This document shows, in pieces, positions 53,707 through 62,639 of a stretch of 64,000 nt of DNA (its first letter is position 1; every line of letters begins with the position of its first letter). The notes under the pieces are model-generated. The model was not told where the DNA came from, did no database searches, and saw nothing but the letters and a program-made list of their open reading frames with translations. Both the position numbers and the translations under genes were made by a program. The stretch comes from Acidiphilium sp. Lineage in GTDB: Bacteria; Pseudomonadota; Alphaproteobacteria; Acetobacterales; Acetobacteraceae. The stretch is taken from the NCBI GenBank assembly GCA_028688905.1, contig JAQTXH010000009.1, positions 1 through 64,000 on the forward strand. Reading direction: 5' to 3'.

Positions 53707-55011
53707 TCACTTTACGGCGGCCTCCAGCAGCCGCTGATAGAGGCCGATATGCTTCTGGACGATTTCCTCGGCTTCCGGCGGGTGATTGATTGTTTGCCCG
53801 ATGCCCGTCAACATTGTGCGGTCGGCAAGAATGCGCTTGAGCAGATCGGCGAGCGCCATAGCGTTGCCTGCCGGAAAATGAAATCCGTCACGTCCGTCGC
53901 GCACCATTTCAGCCATTCCCCCAATATCGGAACATATCACGGGTTTGTCGTTCCGTAAGGATTCCTGAATGACAACCGGCGAGTTTTCCCACCAGATGGA
54001 GGGAACCAGCACGGCGTCGACCGTGCTCATCAGGCGGTCGACGTTGTCCTGGTCGTAAGGGCCGATGAAACGGATATTGCGGCTCGCTGTCTCCAGGCTG
54101 GCAAGAAAGGCCGTTTGGAATTCAGCCGGCTGGCCGAGATAGTCCCCGTGGATTTCGAAGGTAATGCCGGTGACGCCATCATCGTCGAGCATGCGTGCCG
54201 CCTCGAACAAGATGTCGATGCCTTTCAGGGCTGAAATCTGGCCGAAAAAGCCGAAGCGCAACAAAGTGTCGGTTCGGAGAGGCGGGGACGTCAGGCGACC
54301 GGGGCGGATGATGTTTTCGATGGTCACCATTTTCGCGGCGGGCAAACCCCAGGCGATGAAGCGATCCGCCAGGAACCGGCTGGGTGAGACAAAAGCATCG
54401 ATATGATCGAAGAATCGCTCGATGAACAATTTGCGGAGAAAAAAATCGGCGGGGCTGCGCTCCGGGAAGCATGCGGCGCAGCGGTTTGGGCTGCTCTCAT
54501 AGCAAAGGGCGTGCCGGCCCGTGGTGATCATCTGGCCGAAATGATTGCAGATCGCGAGGTATTCATGAAGGGTCAGAACAATGCGGGCGTCCGGCAAGAC
54601 GTCGCGGACATGTTTGAACACCTCCACACCGAAGATGTTGAAATGGTGGAAATGAACGATGTCGGGGCGCAATTCAGCGAGCAGCGCACGGAATTCACGC
54701 GGGAAGTTAGGGTCGGGATTTGCGAATTTGAACCAGTCGAAGCCGTTGGGCGCGTACAGATATTCCCGTTCGCCGAAGGGTTGGGTCAACACACTGCCGA
54801 GCCGCCGGCCCCGGTCGGCACGCTGACATCCCAGAAACCAGGATTCGGTGCCAGGGCGGTCACGCAAACGGTCGAACATCTCGAAGGCCGCAATCTCCGC
54901 GCCGCCTTTCGAGAGAGCTGGATGGCTGTGCGCGGCGACGAGAACCCGCAAGTGCGACGACGTTTCGGCCGGTGCAAAGGTGCCTTGGGGGTGGGCAGTG
55001 TTGGTATCCAA
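53707..55011 (-). CDS. GT4-family glycosyltransferase
   Basis: The 434-residue GT-B fold protein has LRVLVAAHSHPALSKGGAEIAAFEMF, LTLHEYLAICNHFGQ, FVSPSRFLADRF and, in the donor domain, LVPSIWWENSPVVIQESLRNDKPVICSDIGGMAEMV, the GT4 signature. A Cys-containing loop (CYESSPNRCAACFPERS) is typical of a GT4 subgroup in surface-glycan clusters. It is the last gene of a four-gene minus-strand cluster and starts 2 bp after the GT2 gene stop. Confidence 0.88.
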   Translation of the reverse strand: MDTNTAHPQGTFAPAETSSHLRVLVAAHSHPALSKGGAEIAAFEMFDRLRDRPGTESWFLGCQRADRGRRLGSVLTQPFGEREYLYAPNGFDWFKFANPDPNFPREFRALLAELRPDIVHFHHFNIFGVEVFKHVRDVLPDARIVLTLHEYLAICNHFGQMITTGRHALCYESSPNRCAACFPERSPADFFLRKLFIERFFDHIDAFVSPSRFLADRFIAWGLPAAKMVTIENIIRPGRLTSPPLRTDTLLRFGFFGQISALKGIDILFEAARMLDDDGVTGITFEIHGDYLGQPAEFQTAFLASLETASRNIRFIGPYDQDNVDRLMSTVDAVLVPSIWWENSPVVIQESLRNDKPVICSDIGGMAEMVRDGRDGFHFPAGNAMALADLLKRILADRTMLTGIGQTINHPPEAEEIVQKHIGLYQRLLEAAVK

Positions 55012-55013
55012 GA

Positions 55014-56819
55014 TTAATGCGCCATGACCGCCGGGTGCGCACCCCAGCGGCGCTGGAACAACCAGGCATTATAAAGTGTTAAATTCATTCGCCAGCGTTG
55101 GTCGGGCGAAACCTGTGACTGACGTTCCAGATGATAGAGCCACACCGCAGTGTCGATGGCGACTTTGAAGCCCGCGTCGGCCATCCGCAGGCAGAGATCG
55201 ACATCCTCGAAATCGCCGATCACGTAATCTTCGTCAAAGCCACCGATCGAACGGGCATCCGCGGCCCGCATCATCAGGCATGCCCCGGTGATGGCAACGC
55301 GTTCGCCCAGTCCGGTTTCGACGCAGGGCCGCCAGCCTTTTCGATCATGGATCGGGAACTGCCAATCGCTGAACCGGGCGATCGGCTGGAAACTGATGCC
55401 TGCGTGTTGGACCGAGCCGTCCTCGAACAGCAGGAGCGGGCCAACCACCCCGAGTTGTGGATCGGCTTCGAGGTGCTCGGCGAGGCGTTCGATCCAGTTG
55501 GGGGTGCCTGGAAAAACATCGGAATTAACAAAGCAGATGTAGCTGCCCCTAGCGTGTTGGAGACCGACATTATTGGCAGGCCCGTAACCAAGATTGGTGG
55601 CGAGGGCGATCAGGCGAAACGGTACGCCAAAGCGGGCGAACACGCTTTCCGCCAGCCCCTCGGCCTCGCGCCGCTGCGATGGATTGTCGAGGACATAGAT
55701 CAGTTCGACATCGTCGTTACCCGTGTAGGCCGATGCGAGGGCAATCTGCACTTCCATGAAATCGAGCCGCCCATAGAGCGTCACAATTACGGAAACACGT
55801 GGCGTGGTGGGAACATCGCCAAAGTCGAGCACGGAAGTGCAGGAGCGATGAGCGAGGCGGGCAACGTTGAGGGCACCGACCGCGGGGCCAACGACATTGT
55901 CGAAGCCGGGGGCAACGGCGGCATATTGCAGGTCGATTTCGCCGAGCATCCGGTGCAGGGCCTGCATCGGGTCCATTCGGGCCGGCTCAACCCGGCGATA
56001 CGCGGTCTTTCCCGATTGCGTTTCGATTTCGATATAGGTTTCGCCTTCATCGAACTGAATTGCGTTCGGCAGGAACACGGTGAAGCCACAATCCTGGCCG
56101 GTGACACCCATTTCGGCACCAATCGTTTCCGCTACGTCACGCCGCTCGGTGCGGATGGCGGTGGCAAGGTCGATGACCGACGATAACACACCGCTGCGCA
56201 AACGGATCGTTCGAATGGCCCCGGGCTGGGCAACGCACCAGCCGCATAGGATAATGCCATTGGGTGAACACAGAATTGATTGATCGATTTCAAACCGAAC
56301 CTGCGACGCGATCGAACCCAGAGTATCGAGACCCTGGTAGCCGCGACGAGACATAAGACCGCTCAGGCGCATCCGTTCCGGACTATGCGGCAACCTGTCG
56401 ATGTAACTCCGCACACATGTCGTCAATTCCTGATCGCGCAGATGATGCGCGGGATTGCTGGCTAACAGCATCAATCCGGGGTCATCCTCGGTCAGGGCGG
56501 TGATCGACATCAATGAACCAAGATTGCACGGCTCCGATTGAAGGAAAATCAAGATCCCGTCGCCTTTGCCTCGAACATCTTCGCGGTCGAAATATGCCGC
56601 GTCGCAAAAGCCTTGCTGATCGCCCTCCTCGAAGCCGAGGCTGAGCCGCGATGAATTCCGTCGCTTCCAATCCTGGGTCGCCCAGCCGCACAGGAACCAC
56701 CCTCCCGCGCCACTATGAAATCCATAGAAGTCGATGTAGCCCGCAATACCAACGCCCGCGCCGGACATCATGCCCCGTCCCGCGAACGATACTGTGGAAA
56801 TATTTTCTATGCTAGTCAT
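55014..56819 (-). CDS. GT2-family glycosyltransferase with long N-terminal extension
   Basis: The 601-residue protein has a GT2 domain from about residue 340: SVIVTLYGRLDFMEVQIAL, LIYVLDNPSQ, ATNLGYGPANNVGLQHA, CFVNSDVFPGTPNWIERL, GACLMMRAADARSIGGFDEDYVIGDFEDVDLCLR, the rhamnosyl/galactofuranosyl-transferase-like pattern. The first ~330 residues are not recognised and contain two WCxAQPG-like or GWC segments (LCGWATQDW, LCGWCVAQPGAI) that may mark a duplicated small domain. No membrane span. Substrate unknown. Confidence 0.83.
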   Translation of the reverse strand: MTSIENISTVSFAGRGMMSGAGVGIAGYIDFYGFHSGAGGWFLCGWATQDWKRRNSSRLSLGFEEGDQQGFCDAAYFDREDVRGKGDGILIFLQSEPCNLGSLMSITALTEDDPGLMLLASNPAHHLRDQELTTCVRSYIDRLPHSPERMRLSGLMSRRGYQGLDTLGSIASQVRFEIDQSILCSPNGIILCGWCVAQPGAIRTIRLRSGVLSSVIDLATAIRTERRDVAETIGAEMGVTGQDCGFTVFLPNAIQFDEGETYIEIETQSGKTAYRRVEPARMDPMQALHRMLGEIDLQYAAVAPGFDNVVGPAVGALNVARLAHRSCTSVLDFGDVPTTPRVSVIVTLYGRLDFMEVQIALASAYTGNDDVELIYVLDNPSQRREAEGLAESVFARFGVPFRLIALATNLGYGPANNVGLQHARGSYICFVNSDVFPGTPNWIERLAEHLEADPQLGVVGPLLLFEDGSVQHAGISFQPIARFSDWQFPIHDRKGWRPCVETGLGERVAITGACLMMRAADARSIGGFDEDYVIGDFEDVDLCLRMADAGFKVAIDTAVWLYHLERQSQVSPDQRWRMNLTLYNAWLFQRRWGAHPAVMAH

Positions 56820-56944
56820 ATCGAATTTATTAAATTTTGCATAGCTATCACGAACTCCTGCGATCTAGACTTTTTGTCTCCTTCGCCCCGCAAGTCTCTT
56901 TGATGATTTTTTAAGCGATCTTGAGTTTAGTCAACCCTGCGCTT

Positions 56945-58642
56945 TCACCTAGTCAGACTAGACGGCAACAACTTATTAAGCAAGTTCCGTATTGAGGGAG
57001 CCTGGGCATCCCGAAGCGGTGCCCGGGCTTTTTTCAGCAAATAATGCACCAGCGGGTTGAAAATCTCGCGGTTCAGTTTTTCATGAATTTCCGCGCCGGC
57101 AATCGGGTTGGGCGGTGGTGCCGTCTGGCCCATCGCCGTCAGCCGATACCGTTTCGCATCGAAATCCGGGCCGGGATCGATATCCTTTGAAATCCCGACC
57201 CGCAGATAATGGGCGAAGGGATCGCGATTTGCCCCGATTTCGGCACGGTGCCGTTCAAGATACCATTCAACATCGAAAAACGATATTGGACTGTATTTTT
57301 GACGGCGGCGATTTTTCAAAAAATGAGCCAGCAAATGGCCATCTGTATTGATGCGATATTTTTCCCTATACCACTCCGGGTCGAAATATATAATCGGTTT
57401 GTAACCTGCCGCTTCACCGAATTTTATGTAATGCACCAGCGGATTAACTGAATCATCGGGTATCAAAAAATAGGTTTTTAAGTACCACGCCGGATCGAAG
57501 TAAGGATTGGGCCGCCGGCCTTCGCGCCAACCATAGCGGCAAAAATGCTCGGCAGGACTTAGGTCGCACTCTCGTACACCTGGATAGTTGATCAAATAAT
57601 AATTCACGTCAAGCAGTTCCGATGCTGTAATCAACTCGATTTCGGCGATCGTGTCGGAAGCGATGTCTGCCGCGCCGGTATCCGGGGCGGCGTCAGATGG
57701 GTTGGGTTCAATGATGGCAGGAACGGCGAGGGCAGGAACGGCCAAAATTGGCTTATCTACGTCCGTTATATCCGATCCGGCCTCCTGCCTGAGGTAATGC
57801 GCCAAGCAGGACTCCTCGACATCGAGATGATTTTCATCGCGATACGCCGAAACATCGAATGCCGCGCAGGGCCGCCGGTTTTCCGCCTCGCCTGATCGGA
57901 TGTAATGAACTAACGGGTTGATATCGGCCCGCTTCACGTCGGGGTTGGTGGATAAATACCATTCCGTGTCGAAACAGGCGTTTGGCTTGAACCCGCGCCG
58001 CCAGCCGGTGGCGCAAAAATGATAGAGCGGTTCGACGGCGCTTTTTCTGACGTTCGGATAGGTTTTCAAATAATATCGGGCATCGAACAGCCCGGAACGC
58101 CGGATCGTCGAAACATCGAGCGACGGCTCCCGGCCTTCTTTTACCCCGTATGAAATATAGTGTTCGAATAAATCCCACCCTCCCGCGACAACATCGCCGT
58201 ATTGGGCTGCGTACCAAACCGCGTCGAACCCGCCATTCGGACTGACCGGTTCACTGTGCCGCCGCCGCAGATAATCCGCGAGGCAAGAGACGCCTGGCCC
58301 GATGGCGCAGGTTTTTCGGTACCAGGCGACATCGAAATAATCCGAGGGCGGGCGGTTTTCGGCCTCGCCATATTTGTAATAGTGCAGCAACGGGTTGATC
58401 CCCGCCGTGCGGACGTCTGCATTTCTGCTGATATACAGGTCTGTATCGAAATAAAAATTTGGTTTGATTCCCTTCCGCCACCCGCCGTTGCTGAAATAGA
58501 CAAGGGGATCGCCATCGTCGCTGGCAATCCCCTTGTGGTTGGCCACGCACCATGCACTGTCGAACAGGCCGGAGTGTGCCAAATCGACGATGGTCGCGGC
58601 AATAACAAGTGGATCTGAGTTTTCGCGATCCACTTGTATCAA
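56945..58642 (-). CDS. Repeat protein built of the ordered A-B-C-D module
   Basis: The 565-residue protein consists almost entirely of ~38-residue repeats of the kind FDxxWYL...NPDV...NPLVHYI..GEAENRRP. They fall in a fixed order: A1 24-64, B1 65-102, C1 103-138, D1 139-176; A2 184-223, B2 224-261, C2 262-290; a Pro/Ala/Asp linker (about 291-335); A3 341-381, B3 382-419, C3 420-455, D3 456-493; a final half-module. The first block matches, boundary for boundary, the N-terminus of the 1254-residue glycosyltransferase protein of this window. Single modules of this type also appear in large calcium-binding and glycan-related proteins. No catalytic domain, signal peptide or membrane span is visible; a scaffold or glycan-binding role is inferred. 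Confidence 0.8.
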   Translation of the reverse strand: MIQVDRENSDPLVIAATIVDLAHSGLFDSAWCVANHKGIASDDGDPLVYFSNGGWRKGIKPNFYFDTDLYISRNADVRTAGINPLLHYYKYGEAENRPPSDYFDVAWYRKTCAIGPGVSCLADYLRRRHSEPVSPNGGFDAVWYAAQYGDVVAGGWDLFEHYISYGVKEGREPSLDVSTIRRSGLFDARYYLKTYPNVRKSAVEPLYHFCATGWRRGFKPNACFDTEWYLSTNPDVKRADINPLVHYIRSGEAENRRPCAAFDVSAYRDENHLDVEESCLAHYLRQEAGSDITDVDKPILAVPALAVPAIIEPNPSDAAPDTGAADIASDTIAEIELITASELLDVNYYLINYPGVRECDLSPAEHFCRYGWREGRRPNPYFDPAWYLKTYFLIPDDSVNPLVHYIKFGEAAGYKPIIYFDPEWYREKYRINTDGHLLAHFLKNRRRQKYSPISFFDVEWYLERHRAEIGANRDPFAHYLRVGISKDIDPGPDFDAKRYRLTAMGQTAPPPNPIAGAEIHEKLNREIFNPLVHYLLKKARAPLRDAQAPSIRNLLNKLLPSSLTR

Positions 58643-58676
58643 GTGCGGCCCAAGTGAAGTCTGGTTTGGCTGTTAA

Positions 58677-60101
58677 TCAGGCGACTTTGGCGAAACCCGC
58701 CGCTTCCGGCTCGCCAGCGGCGATGGTCGCGGCGCGGGCGTTCAGGGTGGCGCGAATGCTGTCCAATTGCGGGCCGGCGAGGATGAGTTCGGCGCAGGCG
58801 TCCTCCCAGGTTTTCGGCTCCGATTTCGGGAACAGGGGAACGACCCCCTGTTGGGACAAGATCCGGTTGCTGATATCGAGGAAGGATTCCGTTGCGGCAC
58901 CTTCGGCGACGAGGACGTCATGCGGTTCGACCGCGATGTGGTAATAATCGATCCGCCCGGTGCGGCTGCACTGGGTGATCGTGGTGCCGTTGAGCAAAAG
59001 CTGGGCCGGCACGAACACACCATCGAGGTACATCGAATGGTCGGGCGACACGAACAAATCCCGCACCGGCACATTGTCGGCCAACGCGCCGGCCTGAATG
59101 CGGATTGGCATGATGCGCGCCGGGTCGGCGGATGCGGCCGATACCGTGGTAACGCCCGCCCAGCAAACCGACACGGTGCGGCCATCGGCGGTGACGACGA
59201 AATCGCCGATCTTGAGGGTTTCGACATTCACGTCGCCATCCGGGGTGCGGATGTGGGTGCCAGCCAGGAAACACGTCAACACGGAGGCGACTGGGTCGAT
59301 CGTGAAGGTCGTGCCGCTTCCCGACACCGTCAGAGGACCGGATTGGCCCTGGTGGGTCGTGCCGGTCGGGAGCGAGGTTCCTGCAACCGTCACGGAACCA
59401 AGCGTCGCGCCGGTGCTGCTGAAGAGCGTGATTGTTTGTGAACCGCCTGAAGTGGCGATGCTATAAGAAGAGATTGCGGACGGGAGATTTTGGAATTCGA
59501 TTTTATCGCTCGCGGTACCGCCCTCGAAGCCATTGATCGTTGTCGAAGACAGGTCGATGAGCGAGCCGCCGGCATTGGCGATGAACGTGCCGCCGTTTGC
59601 GCCATAATTGATGGTCGACCCGTTCAATGCGGTGATCAGTCCGCCACCATTGCTGAAGGTGCCGCCGTTATCGAGGTTGATCGTAGCACCGCTCAGCGCT
59701 CCAAGAATGGAGCCATTCGAGAGCGTGGCGGTTCCGCCGTCCACATTGATCGTGGTGTTGCCGCCCACCGCGATTCCCGCATCGATGGTCGCGGTACCGC
59801 CCACGTCGACAACGGCACTTCCGAGCAATTCCGCCACCGTGGTGACCGTGCCGGTTACCCCCGGAGGGATGACGTAGTAAGACGTGCCAAGGACCGAAGC
59901 AATGGTCAGCGTCCCGCCGCTGCTGGTGAGGACATTGCCTGGAGGTATGTTGCTAATCGTTTGCACCGAGCCGCCGCCAGGCGGGGGAGTGATGGTCAGC
60001 GTGTAATACGCGGGTGGAATATTCAAAAATCCGCCGGCCGTATAAACTAGGTTATAATTTACGCCAGCCGCATTTGTCGCTGAATAATTATTCGTTGGCA
60101 T
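58677..60101 (-). CDS. Surface-type beta-repeat protein with C-terminal Hint (hedgehog/intein) domain
   Basis: Residues 1-275 of the 474-residue protein are Gly/Thr/Asn/Ser-rich with irregular repeats (GGTATIDAGIAVGGNTTINVDGGTATLSNGS-like), as in beta-helical surface proteins or adhesins. A Hint_2-type domain starts at about Cys277 (CFLAGTHIRTPDGDVNVETLKIGDFVV) and includes LFVSPDHSMYLDGVFVPAQLL. Hint domains cleave the chain at the N-side of the Cys through a thioester; in hedgehog-like proteins the thioester can be attacked by another molecule. No signal peptide is present. It heads a cluster with the repeat protein and two glycosyltransferases. Gene function is not established. Confidence 0.83.
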   Translation of the reverse strand: MPTNNYSATNAAGVNYNLVYTAGGFLNIPPAYYTLTITPPPGGGSVQTISNIPPGNVLTSSGGTLTIASVLGTSYYVIPPGVTGTVTTVAELLGSAVVDVGGTATIDAGIAVGGNTTINVDGGTATLSNGSILGALSGATINLDNGGTFSNGGGLITALNGSTINYGANGGTFIANAGGSLIDLSSTTINGFEGGTASDKIEFQNLPSAISSYSIATSGGSQTITLFSSTGATLGSVTVAGTSLPTGTTHQGQSGPLTVSGSGTTFTIDPVASVLTCFLAGTHIRTPDGDVNVETLKIGDFVVTADGRTVSVCWAGVTTVSAASADPARIMPIRIQAGALADNVPVRDLFVSPDHSMYLDGVFVPAQLLLNGTTITQCSRTGRIDYYHIAVEPHDVLVAEGAATESFLDISNRILSQQGVVPLFPKSEPKTWEDACAELILAGPQLDSIRATLNARAATIAAGEPEAAGFAKVA

Positions 60102-60359
60102 GTCACTCTATTCCTTCACAATCGTTTCGTTTCACAGCACGACCCAAGCCACCGCTGTGGAGACACTTGTTAAGCCTACATCCTTCAACACGTGCCGAAC
60201 GACCTATCGGCGGCGATTTTTCTGGGGGAGCGCCATGACTGAAATTCCATGGAAACCCGGCATGACCATTCTGTAACGTATCAAATTAAACATGGCGTTG
60301 AAGAAATGTCAAGCCAATGCTCTAATAGAGACATTGGTAACATATTGAAGGGGACGCAG

Positions 60360-61322
60360 ATGCGACCGATTCTGCTGGCCGCGCTGGCGGTGACGGGGTT
60401 GCTGGGGGGGACGGCCGAGGCGGCGAAGGTCGATATGGTGGTGCCGTTTGGCAATTTGCTCGTCTTATCGCCCAAAACCCCCGGCCCCGGCGGTCCGAAG
60501 CCCTATACCATGACCAACCCGGCGGCGCGGTGGAGTATCGCGCAGTGGGACATTCCGGGCGGGGCGCTGTCACCGTTCGTCACCCAGCAACATGACGATT
60601 TGGTGACGATTTTGAAATCGCACAGCAAGGAAGCCTCGGTCCAGATCATCCGCACCCTGGCGGGCGAAACCCTCCGCCTCACCCAGACCGGCGCGCCGCT
60701 TTCCTGCCTGACGCCCGACGGCACCCCGCGCGAGTCGGATTTGTTCGCCTCACCGAATGGCGGAGCGAAGTATGGCGTGGGCCGGCCGGGGCTGCTCCTG
60801 CCAGGAGATAAAATTCCCACCCTGACCCAGATGACCCGGCTGGAACAATCGTTCACCCTGTCGGTGGTGCAGGGGCTGGCCCCGACGCATAAGGGATGCG
60901 CCGTCAACCAGGGCGGAGCATTGATCGCCCTCATCCTGCAAACCCCCGCGACGCACCCGATACAGACCTTATTTTATCAGATGACGCTATCGCGAATCTG
61001 CGGACCGGGTACCGCCGCGCGGGTTCGGCTGTGCAATGCACCGCCGACCCACCCGTCCTGGTTTTTTGTGAAAAACCCGTTCGGTGTCGATGATGTTTTG
61101 CCCCTGGCCGGGCAGCCGTTTCTCGCCAGCGGTGAAACCCGAAACGTCAGCCTCAATTTGCTGCCGCGCCTGATCGACGTGGTGAAAAACAGCCCCCCCG
61201 GCATGGACCACAACCCGGCGGATTGGAAAGTGACCGGGGTATACATCGGCCAGCACATCTGGGGCGATGTGACACTGCAATCGACCTGGGCGAATTACCG
61301 GCTGGTCGCGGTCACACCGTAG
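60360..61322 (+). CDS. Secreted protein of unknown function
   Basis: The 320-residue protein begins with a signal peptide (MRPILLAALAVTGLLGGTAEAA, cleavage after AEA or EAA). The mature part has four Cys (SCLTPDG, KGCAVNQ, RICGPG, RLCNAPP) that could form two disulfides, and Trp/Pro-rich turns near the C-terminus (GVYIGQHIWGDVTLQSTWANY). I do not recognise a family. The 37-codon upstream extension of the frame is AT-rich, lacks a leader character and is not used. The preceding 258 bp, divergent to the Hint gene, holds both promoters but no clear motif. Confidence 0.7.
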   Translation: MRPILLAALAVTGLLGGTAEAAKVDMVVPFGNLLVLSPKTPGPGGPKPYTMTNPAARWSIAQWDIPGGALSPFVTQQHDDLVTILKSHSKEASVQIIRTLAGETLRLTQTGAPLSCLTPDGTPRESDLFASPNGGAKYGVGRPGLLLPGDKIPTLTQMTRLEQSFTLSVVQGLAPTHKGCAVNQGGALIALILQTPATHPIQTLFYQMTLSRICGPGTAARVRLCNAPPTHPSWFFVKNPFGVDDVLPLAGQPFLASGETRNVSLNLLPRLIDVVKNSPPGMDHNPADWKVTGVYIGQHIWGDVTLQSTWANYRLVAVTP

Positions 61323-61437
61323 CGGGCGGTTGTGCAGAGGGTGGCGAGGGGCTGACCACGAAATGTCATGTTAAATCGTTGACAGATTGCCTGATTTTTT
61401 TCACTATCTCAAAACAATAACCAAGAGACATTTTCAC

Positions 61438-61626
61438 GTGGCATCCGTCAATGATGATCTGATCCGGCTGCGAGGGAACAATCCGGGGCGCAAGTGGCAG
61501 TGCAACCGCGAAAACCCCTCGTTAATCATTTTGTTCACCCCCCGCTCCGGCAGCACCTGGCTGGGAAAATTGCTGGAGGAAACCGGGGTACCGATAAGGC
61601 TGGCGACGGCAGTTTCGGGTATTTGA
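61438..61626 (+). pseudogene. Truncated Stf0-type sulfotransferase fragment
   Basis: The 62-codon frame (GTG at 61438) encodes only an N-terminal sulfotransferase segment: NPSLIILFTPRSGSTWLGKLLEETG, where PRSGSTWL is the 5'-phosphosulfate (PAPS) binding loop. After EETG the homology ends and the frame stops, so the rest of the enzyme is missing. A complete sulfotransferase gene begins 20 bp downstream. It is probably the remains of a second sulfotransferase, or the intact gene recombined with it. Confidence 0.7.
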
Positions 61627-61646
61627 ACCAGCGCAGGATACTCCGT

Positions 61647-62432
61647 ATGAATGTTAACATGACGCTAGCAAGAAAAATTTTCTTCCCGAAAACGCCCATA
61701 AACGACCACCTGACGAACATCGCCCAGTATTTCGGTCATGTGAGATACGCCCCCGCCCTCATCCCTGATGAGGTTAAGTTTATCTTTCTCTGCTACACGA
61801 ATCGCAGCGGCTCGAACCTATTGGCGGAGATACTGGCTTCGAATAAGCGCCTGCCGCTGGCGGGAGAGAATTTGAACTTTGATACGGTCATAGAGCACGC
61901 CCAGCGCAAGTCCTTCCAATCGTTCCAACAATATTTTACCTTCTTGGTGCGTCACACGAAGGAAAACGACACCGTTGCCATAAAAATTTCGCCAGCGCAT
62001 ATCGAGCTACTTGGAAAATCAGGAATTCTGGATCAGATAATTAGCCGCAGCCACTTTATTTTGATCGAACGGGGCGACAAGCTGGCGCAAGCCATTTCTC
62101 ACCTTATCGCATTCCAGACCGGCAAATTCATGTCCACGATGGATGCCCAGCAGGCGCAGGCGGAGCCGGTATTCGACCGCGAAAAGCTCGATACGATCAT
62201 CGCCACCATCGCCGATGAGTACCGCGATTTTAACCTTTTTTTTGGATGGAACGGCATTGTTCCAGCACAGGTTGTTTACGAGCAGATGGTACATAACCCG
62301 TCGCAGACGCTCGCTTTCGTAAGCGACATGATTGGCGTTCCTGACCTTGAAATAAAGCCACATTCCGTGAGACTCGGGCGGCAAGCGGGACGGTTGAACG
62401 AAGAATGGCGGCAGAAATATTTGTACGAGTGA
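61647..62432 (+). CDS. Stf0-family sulfotransferase
   Basis: The 261-residue protein has the PAPS-binding loop in KFIFLCYTNRSGSNLLAEILAS near residues 47-68, a partner region FILIERGDKLAQAISHLIAFQTGKF resembling the 3'-phosphate binding segment, and the acceptor-domain AQVVYEQMVHNPSQTLAFVSDMIGV. Stf0 enzymes transfer sulfate from PAPS to sugars such as trehalose in mycobacteria; here a surface-glycan acceptor is a reasonable inference from the neighbouring glycan genes. The ATG chosen starts the conserved domain. Base composition is AT-richer than the genes to the left. Confidence 0.85.
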   Translation: MNVNMTLARKIFFPKTPINDHLTNIAQYFGHVRYAPALIPDEVKFIFLCYTNRSGSNLLAEILASNKRLPLAGENLNFDTVIEHAQRKSFQSFQQYFTFLVRHTKENDTVAIKISPAHIELLGKSGILDQIISRSHFILIERGDKLAQAISHLIAFQTGKFMSTMDAQQAQAEPVFDREKLDTIIATIADEYRDFNLFFGWNGIVPAQVVYEQMVHNPSQTLAFVSDMIGVPDLEIKPHSVRLGRQAGRLNEEWRQKYLYE

Positions 62433-62639
62433 CATGCTTGGGTATCGCCTATGGCACTACGATTGCTATGAACGCAGCAAAATTCAGACGCGATGAAGAT
62501 ATCTTTTTCGTAATGAAGATGTCAAGCGGTGATAGATACCCCTCTTGTAATCGAGAGTGTCATGCGGTGAAATTGATCAAAAAACTAATGTCTGGTCTGA
62601 TAATGAAAATAATATTTCCATTTTGCATCTCTCGTGGAT
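62433..62639. other. Convergent 207-bp gap, nothing recognised
   Basis: A plus-strand frame (62405-62695) overlaps the ends of both flanking genes and does not look like a protein. No terminator hairpin with T-run was found. Confidence 0.5.
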
